Part shown: one piece after another, positions 53,551-62,032 of the stretch
How the letters are laid out: each line of letters starts with the position of its first letter
How positions within the stretch are numbered: position 1 is the stretch's first letter
Assembly (NCBI RefSeq): GCF_026283925.1
Contig: NZ_JAPDPF010000001.1
Coordinates: 310,001 to 374,000 of the forward strand
Origin: Dyella halodurans
GTDB taxonomy: Bacteria > Pseudomonadota > Gammaproteobacteria > Xanthomonadales > Rhodanobacteraceae
DNA length: 64,000 bases
Direction of reading: 5' to 3'
Notes under the pieces: model-generated
What the model was told of the DNA's origin: nothing
The model's database searches: none
The model's input: only the letters and a program-made list of their open reading frames with translations
Made by a program: the position numbers and the translations under genes

Positions 53551-53797
53551 TCAATTGTCCGTACACGGTTCATACAACGACCGCAGGGCGGTCGGCTCGT
53601 GCAACCCGGAACCGGGTCACAAAGTGCGGGAGGGTAACCCATCTGTCATTCAGGCGACGTTGCACTGCCGCACGCAGGAATCTGCGATCTGGCGCCTCAA
53701 GGCCGGCTGCGGCATTATTCCCGCCTTGTGTCCGCCGTCTGCGGGCACGGGCAAGGCGCCGCCGCAAGCCGCATTCTCTAAAGGAACGACGTTCATC

Positions 53798-54172
53798 ATG
53801 GCCGCAACCGGTTTTCGCGGGCCCAGGCAGATCTGGAATGCCCTCAAGTGGTCAATGAAGGGCCTGCAGGCGGGCTGGCGCCATGAAGCCTCGTTCCGCA
53901 TGGAAGTGTGCCTGGCTGTGGTGCTGGTGCCGCTGGGGCTGTGGCTGGGCAATGGCCCGCTGGAGAAGATCGCGCTGGTCCTGTCGCCGATCCTGGTGCT
54001 TTCCGCCGAACTGCTGAATTCCGCCGTCGAAGCCGTGGTGGACAAGGTCAGCCCGGAGTTTCACGAACTGGCCGGTCGCGCCAAGGACATGGGCTCGGCC
54101 GCGGTGTTCCTGCTGCTGATGCTGACCGCCTTGAGCTGGGGCCTGATCCTGGCCCCGCGCTGGCTGCCCTGA
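53798..54172 (+). CDS. dgkA: Diacylglycerol kinase
   Basis: A 124-aa inner-membrane kinase with three helices and an amphipathic N-terminus (IWNALKWSMKGLQAGWRHEASFRMEV). The family signature SAELLNSAVEAVVDKVSPEF with AGRAKDMGSAAV is complete. It recycles diacylglycerol from membrane-derived glucan and lipopolysaccharide modification into phosphatidic acid. An AAAGGA box lies upstream of ATG 53798. The gene stands alone. Confidence 0.95.
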   Translation: MAATGFRGPRQIWNALKWSMKGLQAGWRHEASFRMEVCLAVVLVPLGLWLGNGPLEKIALVLSPILVLSAELLNSAVEAVVDKVSPEFHELAGRAKDMGSAAVFLLLMLTALSWGLILAPRWLP

Positions 54173-54203
54173 CGCGCTTCGTGCCCTGATGTTCACGGCC
54201 TGA

Positions 54204-54286
54204 TGTAGGAGCGCACCCAGTGCGCGAAATGCCTACGTAGCTGGGACTCCGTGGCGCCCGGATCGCGCACTGGGTGCGCTCCTACA
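54204..54286. repeat. REP-like inverted repeat
   Basis: A 24-bp perfect stem, TGTAGGAGCGCACCCAGTGC (54204-54223) continuing GCGA to 54227, mirrored at 54263-54286, around a 35-base loop. The GTAGGAGCGCACC core is typical of REP/BIME-type elements in Pseudomonas and Xanthomonadales. It lies between dgkA and lemA. Confidence 0.8.
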
Positions 54287-54356
54287 AAGGGGGCGTACGT
54301 TGCGCCGCTGGCGGTGGGGTGCTGCAATGGTGGCTCCACCGGACGGGAGCAGACTC

Positions 54357-54977
54357 ATGAAACTACTTCGTGCCCTTGCGTTGCTGTTGGTCGTGGCTGG
54401 CCTTTCAGGTTGCGGCTACAACGCCATCCAGCGGCAGGACGAGGCGGTCAAGGCAGCCTGGTCCGAGGTGATCAACCAGTATCAGCGCCGTGCGGATCTG
54501 GTGCCCAACCTGGTCAATACGGTGAAAGGCTATGCCCAGCACGAAGAAAAGGTGCTGACCGAGGTGACCAGGGCGCGCGCCAGGGTGGGCACCATGCAGC
54601 TGTCGCCCGATGCGCTGAACGATCCGCAGAAACTGCAGCAGTTCCAGCAGGCGCAGGGAGAGCTTTCCAGCGCGCTGTCGCGGCTGATGGTGGTCAGCGA
54701 GAACTACCCGCAGCTCAAGGCCGATGGTTTGTTCCAGAACCTGCAAGCGCAGCTGGAAGGCACCGAGAATCGCATTACCGTGGCGCGCAACCGCTACGTG
54801 CAGGCGGTGCAGACGTACAACTCGATGATCCGCACGTTCCCGAACAATCTCACCGCCAAGGTCTTCGGCTACCAGGTGAAGCCGAACTTCACGGTGGAGA
54901 ACGAGAAGGCCATCTCTACGGCACCGACCGTCGATTTTGGCGGCAGCACGCCGGCCCCCGCCGCCTCGGCACACTGA
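54357..54977 (+). CDS. LemA-family lipoprotein
   Basis: A 206-aa protein with a lipoprotein signal (VVAGLSGC, Cys20) and the LemA helical bundle: YNAIQRQDEAVKAAWSEV, YQRRADLVPNLVNTVKGYA and a C-terminal ENRITVARNRYVQAVQTYNS helix followed by FPNNLTAKVFGY. LemA proteins are membrane-anchored scaffolds of unclear function, usually encoded with TPM-domain proteins, as here. The TPM gene begins one base after the stop. Confidence 0.93.
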   Translation: MKLLRALALLLVVAGLSGCGYNAIQRQDEAVKAAWSEVINQYQRRADLVPNLVNTVKGYAQHEEKVLTEVTRARARVGTMQLSPDALNDPQKLQQFQQAQGELSSALSRLMVVSENYPQLKADGLFQNLQAQLEGTENRITVARNRYVQAVQTYNSMIRTFPNNLTAKVFGYQVKPNFTVENEKAISTAPTVDFGGSTPAPAASAH

Positions 54978-54978
54978 T

Positions 54979-55863
54979 ATGTGGCGGCGTCTGCTGCTGG
55001 TGCTGGCGATGGCATGGCTGTTGCCGGCTTTGCTGTATGCCCAGGAGCAGGCTCCCCGGCTCACCCGGCACGTCACCGATCTCACCGGGACCTTGAGCGC
55101 GCAACAGGTCGACCAGCTCGACGCCCAGCTGGTGGCCCTGGAAAAGAGCAAGGGGGCGCAGCTGGTGGTGCTGATGGTGCCCACCACCCAGCCGCAGGAC
55201 ATCGCCGAATATTCCTTGGCGGTGGCGGAGGCCAACAAGATCGGCCGCAAGGGCACCGATGACGGCTTGCTGCTGCTGGTGGCCAAGAACGATCGCCGCG
55301 TGCGCATGGAAGTGGGCTATGGACTGGAAGGGGCGATACCGGATGCGGCCACGGCGCGCATCATCCGCGAGTACATCGCACCGAAATTCCGCGTCAACGA
55401 TTACTACGGCGGCATCAACGATGCCCTCGGCGCCTTGACCCAGCTGGTCAACGGCGAGGCGTTGCCGCCACCGGTGGAAAGCGCCAATCGCGAGCGGCAT
55501 GGCTTCAACTTCGGCAATGTGCTGCTGCTCGGCGTATTTGGCGCTTTCTTCCTGCGCGGCATCTTCGGGCGCTCCGCCGTGTGGGTTCGCACACCCCTGG
55601 GCGCGTTGATCATCGGCGGCCTGCTGTGGCTGCTCGCGGCCTCGGTGGGCGCCGGCATCATGGGTGCACTGATTGGTGGCGTGCTGATGCTGTTGCCGGC
55701 CGGAGCCGGTCGCTCGATTGGCGGCGGTGGCTGGGGCGGCTTCGGTGGCGGCGGTTTTGGCGGCTGGGGCGGTGGTGGCGGCTTCGGCGGCGGAAGTGGC
55801 GGTGGTGGCTTCAGTGGTGGCGGCGGCAGTTTCGGTGGTGGTGGTTCGTCAGGGAGCTGGTGA
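54979..55863 (+). CDS. Exported TPM-domain protein (YgcG-like) with Gly-rich tail
   Basis: A 294-aa protein: signal peptide (LVLAMAWLLPALLYA), a TPM_phosphatase domain (about residues 28-165, with VTDLTGTLSAQQVDQL and GTDDGLLLLVAKNDRRVRMEVGYGLEG), two helices (about 185-205 and 208-250), then a Gly/Ser/Phe/Trp-rich tail of about 50 residues. This is the usual form of proteobacterial YgcG-like proteins. A Psb27/TPM-type chaperone or phosphatase role is suggested for the family but not proven. Confidence 0.92.
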   Translation: MWRRLLLVLAMAWLLPALLYAQEQAPRLTRHVTDLTGTLSAQQVDQLDAQLVALEKSKGAQLVVLMVPTTQPQDIAEYSLAVAEANKIGRKGTDDGLLLLVAKNDRRVRMEVGYGLEGAIPDAATARIIREYIAPKFRVNDYYGGINDALGALTQLVNGEALPPPVESANRERHGFNFGNVLLLGVFGAFFLRGIFGRSAVWVRTPLGALIIGGLLWLLAASVGAGIMGALIGGVLMLLPAGAGRSIGGGGWGGFGGGGFGGWGGGGGFGGGSGGGGFSGGGGSFGGGGSSGSW

Positions 55864-55864
55864 T

Positions 55865-56368
55865 ATGGCGCGTGCCCAACGTCTGCTGATGAACCTGTTC
55901 GATGGCTGGTTCCAGCTACGGCATCGCTTTCCCAAGACCGTGCTGGATGAAATGACTCACGCGATTGCCGGCGGCGAGCGCGAGCACCGCGGCGAAATCT
56001 GCTTCGCCATCGAGACGCGCCTCGCGCCGCTTGCCGTGCTTGAAGGCCAGGACGCCTACCGGCGCGCGCGTCAGGTATTCGCCCAGTTGCATGTCTGGGA
56101 CACCGAGCACAACAGCGGCGTGCTGTTTTACGTGTTGATGGCCGAGCACCACATCGTGATCATTGCCGATCGCGGCATCGCCGCCGCCGTCAGCCAGGGC
56201 GAATGGGATGCGATACGCGATCGCATGCGTGCCTGCTTTGCGCGTGGCGCCTGGCGGGAAGGTGCCCTGGAAGGCATTGCCGAGGCACACGCACTGCTCA
56301 AGCGGCACTTTCCAGGCAATGACAAAGCGCAACCGGACGAGCTGCCGGATCGGCCCATTCTGCTCTGA
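55865..56368 (+). CDS. Second TPM-domain protein, no signal peptide
   Basis: A 167-aa protein beginning one base after the previous stop. It carries a TPM domain (GGEREHRGEICFAIETRLA, HNSGVLFYVLMAEHHIVIIADRGI) but lacks a signal sequence and terminal membrane helices. It is probably cytosolic or at the inner face of the membrane. LemA-TPM-TPM triplets are common in proteobacteria. It ends about 110 bases before a strong terminator. Confidence 0.9.
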   Translation: MARAQRLLMNLFDGWFQLRHRFPKTVLDEMTHAIAGGEREHRGEICFAIETRLAPLAVLEGQDAYRRARQVFAQLHVWDTEHNSGVLFYVLMAEHHIVIIADRGIAAAVSQGEWDAIRDRMRACFARGAWREGALEGIAEAHALLKRHFPGNDKAQPDELPDRPILL

Positions 56369-56476
56369 GCGAAGCACGGTCCGGCTGGCGTCGTGCCGCA
56401 CGCGGGGCTTGTGATCGCAGTGCCCCGCTGCTGATCTTCCCGATGTCGAGCAGCGTCTCGCTTCCTCCCGTGGCAC

Positions 56477-56508
56477 AAAAAAAGGGCGGGCCCGAAGGCC
56501 CGCCCTTT
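56477..56508. terminator. Hairpin terminator between the TPM operon and the TonB receptor gene
   Basis: A perfect 12-bp stem AAAGGGCGGGCC / GGCCCGCCCTTT with a CGAA tetraloop. The A-run at 56477-56483 gives a U-tract for the minus-strand receptor gene; the stem may also stop the plus-strand operon. Confidence 0.9.
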
Positions 56509-56531
56509 CCGGAAGTCCGGCTCGTTCGAGC

Positions 56532-59417
56532 TTAGAACTTCTGGTTGTACGACACGTACCAGTAACGGTCGATGTCGAACGCCGGGTTGTACGGCGCGCT
56601 GCCGGTACCCGTGGTGGTGACCGAGTAGTAGAACGGACCCTTCTTGTTGAAGATGTTGTTCACACCCACGGTGAAGGTGCCCTTCCACGGAGCGGTGTAG
56701 CGGAACTGCGCGTCGTTGAACGCCACCGAACCCTTCTGGCTCATGCCATAGGTACCCCACCAGGGGTTGGTGTAGTTCGGCGAGCTGCACTCGATCAGGT
56801 CGTTCGGATCGTTGCTGTAGCAAGAATCCTTCAGGCCCGAGTAGTAGCGGACCGTCCAGCTGGCGCCGAACTGCTTGTAGTTCCAGTCCACCTGCAGGTT
56901 GGAGCGCAGACGGTACAGACCATCCTCACCATTCATGAAGCCGACCGGCGTCACCGGGATGGCGCCCGGACCGCTGACGGTTTCGTACTTGGTCAGATAG
57001 GTGCTGTCCGAGGCGATGCGGAAGGTACCGATGGCGGTTTCCGGCAGGCGGTAGTGAATACCGATGTCGTAGCCTTCGGTTTTCAGCGTGCCCAGGTTGG
57101 CTAGGCTCTCGTTGAGGTTGTTGACCGAGCCCACGGCGAGACCGGTCGACGCGTCAGCGCTGGCGCTGCGGGTGAAGCGGCTGCAGAAGCTCGGGTCGTT
57201 CTGCACATAGCAATAGTTCAGGATGCTCTGCGCGTCGACCGACGAGATGATGTTCTTCACGTAGATGTTGTAGTAATCGACCGTGAAGTCGAGGCCTTCC
57301 ACCTGATGCGGGCTGTAGACCAGGCCCAGCGTGCGGGTGATCGACTGTTCCGGCTGCAGGTTCGGGTTGGAGCCCGACAGGAACGCCACCGGGGTCTGGC
57401 TGCCGTTGTTGTTGGTGATCGGCGCGCCCGTGGTGCTGTTGACCTGGCGGTAGCCGGCCGGCACGCCCGAGGCGGCACAGCGCTGGGCAACGGCGGCGTT
57501 GCTGGCGGCGGCGCCGAACTTCGAATCGCACGGATCCAGGAAGGTTTCGAAGCTCTGGCCGGTGCCACCGTAGAGGTCGTCGATGGTCGGAGCACGGAAG
57601 CCCTCGGCCCAGGTACCGCGAACCAGCAGGTCCGCGAACGGACGGTAGCGGAAGCTGTACTTGTTGTTGGTGGTGCTGCCGAAGTTGCTGTAGTGCGAGT
57701 AGCGGCTGGCGACGTTGATGCCGAACTCCTGCGCACCCGGCAGGTCGCGCAGCAGCGGCACGTCAAGCTCGACGTAGGCTTCGTTGGTGTTGTACGCGCC
57801 GCTGGTCGGGGCGCTGGCGAGGTTGGTCGTCAGGCCGGCCGAGTCGGCGGCGTCCGGACGGAAGTTGCCCTTCTCGCCACGGTGCTCGACACCCACGGCC
57901 AGGCTCACGGTGCCGCCCGGCAGGTCGAACAGGCCGCCGGACACGTTGGCGGTGTAGTCGTCGGTCGAGCTGGTCTGGCGATCGGTGCCAACGTGGTTCA
58001 CGTAGTTCCACACCGACTGCGGCGTGGCGCCCGGGCCGGCCAGGATGTTCCACGGCACGCAACCGGCCGCGCGATCGGCGGCGCTGGCGCAGGCGAGCTG
58101 ACCGTCGATCGTGGTGGTCGGGCCAAGCGCCGCGGTGGCATTCGGCAGGTAGATGTTGCCGGTGCTGCGAACGCGGATCTTGTTCTGCGAGTACGTGTAG
58201 CCCGCATCCCAGTTCCAGTCGTGGCCGAGGAACTGGAAGTAACCCTCGACGCCCAGGTCGATATGGGCGAGCCTGGAGTTGTTCCAGGTGACGCGCGGCA
58301 TTTCAGCGGTGCGGCGATAGAACGACAGGTCCTGGCCCGGGAACGGGTTGTAGGCATTGTCGCCGCTGATCTCGACACCGGTGGTGCCGGTCGAGAACGG
58401 GTAACCCGCCAGCTGGCTGGAGGTGTCACGCGTGCTGTAGCTGGCCATGCCATGCAGGGTGATGTTGTCGGTCAGCTTGTAGCGGTCCTGCAGGAACAGG
58501 TTCTTCAGCTTCGAGCCGGCGCGGAAGGTCATGTCCTTCTGCGAGTTGTACAGGTCGGCGTTGCTGCTGCCATCGAACGGATGGTAGTTGGCCAGGTTGC
58601 TGCTGTCGGTGGCGCCGTGATTGATCACGTACTGGGCGCCGGTGTTCGGATCGATGATGCGGCCGTACGGGCCAGTGCCGCTCCAGCCGGCGTCCGGATG
58701 GCGCGGACCCTGGGCGTAGGTGGTTTCGCTACGCGAGTCGTTCCACATCGGATCGGTGTTCTGGTAGGCAATACCGGCGATGATCGAGTTCTTCTCGGTG
58801 CTGTGGCCCCAGGTGAAGTTGTAGTTCTGGGTCTGGCCGTCGCCCTCGCCGTTCTGGCCGTAGTAGACGTTGGCTTCAGCGCCGTCGAACTTTTCCTTGG
58901 TGATGATGTTGACCACGCCGCCGATGGCGTCGGAGCCATAGATGGACGAGGCGCCGTCCTTGAGCACTTCGATGCGCTCGATCATCGAGACCGGGATGGT
59001 CGACAGGTCGGTCAGGCCGCTGAGGCTGGTGCTCCAGCGACGACCGTTGACCAGCACCAGGGTGCGCTGCGAGCCGAGGTTGCGGATATTCACGTACTGA
59101 CCGCCGACATCCGTGCCCGAAGACAGCGTGTCCTGCGGGGTGATGTCCGGAGTGCCGGCCGACGGCATGCGGGCCAGGATGTCGCTGACGTTGGTCAGGC
59201 CGGTGGCCTGGATGGCGGCACGATCCATGGTGAAGATCGGCTGGGACGTTTCCACGTCAACGCTGCGGATGCGCGAGCCGGTAACGGTAACGGTCTCAAG
59301 GCTCTTGGCCGACGACTGGTCGGTTTGCGCGGCGGCAGCATCCTGTGCGGCAACCGACCACGTCTGCAGCACGAGTGCTGCGGCGATGGCAGTAGCCAGC
59401 AGTGTCTTTTGCTTCAT
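56532..59417 (-). CDS. TonB-dependent outer membrane receptor
   Basis: A 961-aa outer-membrane protein with signal peptide (ATAIAAALVLQTWSVAAQ), a TonB-box-like ETVTVTGSRI, a plug domain (IQATGLTNVSDILARMPS to DGASSIYGSDAIGGVVNIIT) and a long beta barrel ending in the aromatic YWYVSYNQKF with terminal Phe. Several Cys pairs (for example CASAADRAAGC, YCYVQNDPSFC) would be in extracellular loops. This is the large Oar/IroN-like receptor class abundant in Xanthomonadales. The substrate is unknown. Confidence 0.93.
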   Translation of the reverse strand: MKQKTLLATAIAAALVLQTWSVAAQDAAAAQTDQSSAKSLETVTVTGSRIRSVDVETSQPIFTMDRAAIQATGLTNVSDILARMPSAGTPDITPQDTLSSGTDVGGQYVNIRNLGSQRTLVLVNGRRWSTSLSGLTDLSTIPVSMIERIEVLKDGASSIYGSDAIGGVVNIITKEKFDGAEANVYYGQNGEGDGQTQNYNFTWGHSTEKNSIIAGIAYQNTDPMWNDSRSETTYAQGPRHPDAGWSGTGPYGRIIDPNTGAQYVINHGATDSSNLANYHPFDGSSNADLYNSQKDMTFRAGSKLKNLFLQDRYKLTDNITLHGMASYSTRDTSSQLAGYPFSTGTTGVEISGDNAYNPFPGQDLSFYRRTAEMPRVTWNNSRLAHIDLGVEGYFQFLGHDWNWDAGYTYSQNKIRVRSTGNIYLPNATAALGPTTTIDGQLACASAADRAAGCVPWNILAGPGATPQSVWNYVNHVGTDRQTSSTDDYTANVSGGLFDLPGGTVSLAVGVEHRGEKGNFRPDAADSAGLTTNLASAPTSGAYNTNEAYVELDVPLLRDLPGAQEFGINVASRYSHYSNFGSTTNNKYSFRYRPFADLLVRGTWAEGFRAPTIDDLYGGTGQSFETFLDPCDSKFGAAASNAAVAQRCAASGVPAGYRQVNSTTGAPITNNNGSQTPVAFLSGSNPNLQPEQSITRTLGLVYSPHQVEGLDFTVDYYNIYVKNIISSVDAQSILNYCYVQNDPSFCSRFTRSASADASTGLAVGSVNNLNESLANLGTLKTEGYDIGIHYRLPETAIGTFRIASDSTYLTKYETVSGPGAIPVTPVGFMNGEDGLYRLRSNLQVDWNYKQFGASWTVRYYSGLKDSCYSNDPNDLIECSSPNYTNPWWGTYGMSQKGSVAFNDAQFRYTAPWKGTFTVGVNNIFNKKGPFYYSVTTTGTGSAPYNPAFDIDRYWYVSYNQKF

Positions 59418-59772
59418 TGTTGAAACTCCGAACAAAAAATAGCCATCAGCCAGCGCGCGAGCGCTGGGCAGCTGGATATGGGGATGGCGCGTAGCACCCT
59501 GGGGAAGGATCTGCGCGCCGCGGCATCGCCGTGCTTGGGGGACGGGCGATGTAATCCCGACGTTAAAACAAAGTGACGTGTAGGTGCAAGACGACCGTCA
59601 CGTTCAGGTGATAGCTATTTTTGTTATCAGTTTTTCTCTGGCCATGACCCTCGGGACTCGACAGCGAGCCCGCGATCTGCCGTCAGCCTCCCATCCGGAA
59701 AGCCGTGGAAGGAGCGCACTCTTACCGGGCAGTGCCCGCTACACTGGCGCTTTTACGCCGCCCCGTTTGCCC
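59418..59772. other. Divergent intergenic region TonB receptor-lgt
   Basis: About 355 bases without a believable gene. It holds the promoters of both genes. A TACACT -10-like hexamer near 59749 with an upstream CTTACC could serve lgt. No Fur-box-like palindrome was seen, so iron control of the receptor is not supported. Confidence 0.5.
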
Positions 59773-60603
59773 ATGACGCAGCCCTATACCGTTGCCTTCG
59801 ACCCTGTGGCCTTTCATCTGGGTCCGCTTCAGATCCACTGGTATGGCCTGATGTACCTGTGCGGCTTCCTCGGTGCCTGGTTGCTGGCCGAGTACCGGCG
59901 CGGCAAGGGACGCTTGCCGGTGACCCGCGATGCCGTGGGCGACCTGGTGTTTTACGCGATGATGGGCGTCATCGTCGGCGGACGCGTCTGGTACATGCTG
60001 TTCTACGCCGACATCCACTGGATCTGGACCGATCCGCTGGCGCTGTTCCGTGTCTGGGACGGCGGCATGAGCTTCCACGGCGGCTTGCTCGGCGTGCTGG
60101 CGGCCGGCTGGTGGTGGTCCCGTCGCCACGGCGTGCATTTCTTCGACACCATCGACTTCGTGGCGCCGATCGTGCCGATCGGCCTGGGCCTGGGCCGCTT
60201 GGGCAACTTCATCAATGGCGAGCTGTGGGGCAAGCCGTCGGACGTGCCCTGGGCGATGATTTTCCCGAATGCGCCAGACCGTCTGCCGCGCCATCCCTCG
60301 CAGCTCTACGAGATGCTGCTGGAGGGCGTCGTGATGTTCAGCGTACTGTTCCTGATATCGATGAAACCCCGGCCGCGTTACCTGATTTCGGGCCTGTTCG
60401 CGCTGATGTACGGTTGCTTCCGCTTTGCGGTGGAGTTTGTGCGCGTGCCCGATCCGCAGCTTGGCTACCTGGCCTGGGGCTGGCTGACCATGGGGCAGAT
60501 CCAGTCGCTGCCGTTGATCGTGGTTGGCGTCGTGCTCATCGTGATGTCGCGCAAGGCGCCAACCTTGCGGCTTTACGCCGTTTCGCTGCCGGGCAAGGAG
60601 TAA
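59773..60603 (+). CDS. lgt: Prolipoprotein diacylglyceryl transferase
   Basis: A 276-aa inner-membrane enzyme that transfers diacylglyceryl from phosphatidylglycerol to the lipobox Cys of prolipoproteins. Seven helices are visible, along with the Lgt signature [18 protein letters not shown], the conserved [12 protein letters not shown] near the N-terminus and [13 protein letters not shown] with the essential Arg/His region. It is followed after 4 bases by thyA, the conserved lgt-thyA order. Confidence 0.96.
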   Translation: MTQPYTVAFDPVAFHLGPLQIHWYGLMYLCGFLGAWLLAEYRRGKGRLPVTRDAVGDLVFYAMMGVIVGGRVWYMLFYADIHWIWTDPLALFRVWDGGMSFHGGLLGVLAAGWWWSRRHGVHFFDTIDFVAPIVPIGLGLGRLGNFINGELWGKPSDVPWAMIFPNAPDRLPRHPSQLYEMLLEGVVMFSVLFLISMKPRPRYLISGLFALMYGCFRFAVEFVRVPDPQLGYLAWGWLTMGQIQSLPLIVVGVVLIVMSRKAPTLRLYAVSLPGKE

Positions 60604-60607
60604 GCGC

Positions 60608-61402
60608 ATGCGTGCCTATCTGGATTTGCTGCAGCATGTGCTCGACCACGGCACCGAGAAGGGCGATCGCACCGGCACCGGCACGCGCAGCGTGTTCGGC
60701 TGGCAGATGCGCTTCGACCTCGCGCAGGGTTTTCCGCTGGTCACGACCAAGAAACTGCATCTGAAATCGATCATCCACGAGCTGATCTGGTTCCTGCGCG
60801 GCGACACCAATACGGCCTACCTGAAGGAACACGGCGTCAGCATCTGGGACGAATGGGCCGATGCCCAGGGCGAGCTTGGGCCGGTCTACGGTAAGCAGTG
60901 GCGCGCCTGGCCGACCGCTGACGGTGGCGTGGTCGATCAAATCCGCTGGGTGGTGGACGAGATCAAGCGCAATCCCGATTCGCGCCGCCTGGTGGTGAGC
61001 GCCTGGAACGTGGGCGAGCTGCCGAAGATGGCGCTGATGCCGTGCCACGCGCTGTTTCAGTTCTACGTGGCCGACGGCAAGCTCAGCTGCCAGCTTTATC
61101 AGCGTTCCGGCGACATCTTCCTGGGCGTGCCGTTCAACATCGCCAGCTACGCGCTGCTGACCCACATGATCGCGCAGGTGTGCGGTCTGGGCGTGGGCGA
61201 CTTCGTGCACACGCTGGGCGACGCGCACCTGTACAACAACCACCTCGAGCAGGCGCGCCTGCAGCTGTCGCGTGAGCCGCGCCCCTTGCCGAGGCTGGAG
61301 CTCAACCCGGAGGTGCGCTCGCTGTTCGACTTCCGTTTCGAGGACATCGCCATTACCGGTTATGAGCCGCACCCGGCTATCAGGGCGCCGGTGGCGGTGT
61401 AA
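60608..61402 (+). CDS. thyA: Thymidylate synthase
   Basis: A 264-aa enzyme making dTMP from dUMP with methylene-tetrahydrofolate. The nucleophile is the Cys in [12 protein letters not shown]. Other family blocks are [53 protein letters not shown] and the C-terminal [13 protein letters not shown]. The length equals that of E. coli ThyA. The product dihydrofolate is the substrate of FolA, encoded next. Confidence 0.98.
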   Translation: MRAYLDLLQHVLDHGTEKGDRTGTGTRSVFGWQMRFDLAQGFPLVTTKKLHLKSIIHELIWFLRGDTNTAYLKEHGVSIWDEWADAQGELGPVYGKQWRAWPTADGGVVDQIRWVVDEIKRNPDSRRLVVSAWNVGELPKMALMPCHALFQFYVADGKLSCQLYQRSGDIFLGVPFNIASYALLTHMIAQVCGLGVGDFVHTLGDAHLYNNHLEQARLQLSREPRPLPRLELNPEVRSLFDFRFEDIAITGYEPHPAIRAPVAV

Positions 61403-61419
61403 AGCGCCGAACCACCTGT

Positions 61420-61437
61420 GGATGCGTCAACGCATCC
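61420..61437. terminator. Short hairpin between thyA and folA
   Basis: A 7-bp stem GGATGCG / CGCATCC with a TCAA tetraloop, directly before a TAAAAT hexamer that may be a -10 box for folA. There is no U-run; it could be an attenuator or a weak terminator. Confidence 0.35.
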
Positions 61438-61513
61438 TGCTAAAATCGGTCGCCGCGGCGCCCGTGGCCGGCCGCCGCGGGCTGCTTCAACCGTCGATGA
61501 CTCAAGGATTTTC

Positions 61514-62002
61514 ATGGCTATTTCGTTGATTGCCGCTCTGGATGAGAACTTCGCCATCGGCCGCAAAGGGCAGCTCCCCTGGCATTTGCCGGACGACCTG
61601 CGCTGGTTCAAGGAGCTGACCCTCGGCAAGTACGTGCTGATGGGCTACAACACGGCTGTTGCCGTCGGACGGGCCTTGCCGGACCGCACGAACCTGGTGC
61701 TGAGCCGCAAGCACGAGGCCCCGTTTCCCGGCCAGATCACGGTGCGCTCCCTCGCCGAAGGCCTCGCCCGCGCCAGTGGCACGGGACTGATGGTGATTGG
61801 CGGTGGCGAGGTGTATTCGGCGGCCTTGCCGCAGGCCAAGCGCCTCTACCTCACCTGGGTCAACGCCGCGGTCGATGGTGCCGACACCTTCTTCCCGGGC
61901 GTGCATTTCAGCGACTGGAGCGAGGTCTCGCGCGTGCATCACAAGAAGGATGCCGACCACGCCTACGACTTCGACATGGTCGAGTACATTCGCAACGACT
62001 GA
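61514..62002 (+). CDS. folA: Dihydrofolate reductase
   Basis: A 162-aa enzyme reducing dihydrofolate with NADPH. The substrate Asp is in WHLPDDLRWFK, and the nucleotide loop VIGGGEVYSAAL and TFFPGV are normal. The usual MGR(K/H)T...GRPLPGR cofactor motif reads MGYNTAVAVGRALPDR, losing the Arg and the second Arg-Gly context. ATG 61514 is preceded by AAGGA. It may be transcribed with lgt-thyA or from its own promoter. Confidence 0.94.
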   Translation: MAISLIAALDENFAIGRKGQLPWHLPDDLRWFKELTLGKYVLMGYNTAVAVGRALPDRTNLVLSRKHEAPFPGQITVRSLAEGLARASGTGLMVIGGGEVYSAALPQAKRLYLTWVNAAVDGADTFFPGVHFSDWSEVSRVHHKKDADHAYDFDMVEYIRND

Positions 62003-62032
62003 CCCGGGCCACTCGCCCATGGCCTCCCCGAG

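Noticed and set aside
55718-55864. An upstream extension of the second TPM protein into the Gly-rich coding region
   Set aside because: The extension is a shifted-frame reading of the Gly-rich repeat. The ATG at 55865 directly follows the previous stop and matches the domain start.
57306-59423. A 705-codon open frame antisense to the TonB receptor gene
   Set aside because: It is the complement of a high-G+C gene with strong third-position bias. It has no ribosome site and its composition is the typical Arg/Gly/Val/Ala shadow pattern, whereas the minus strand encodes a complete receptor.
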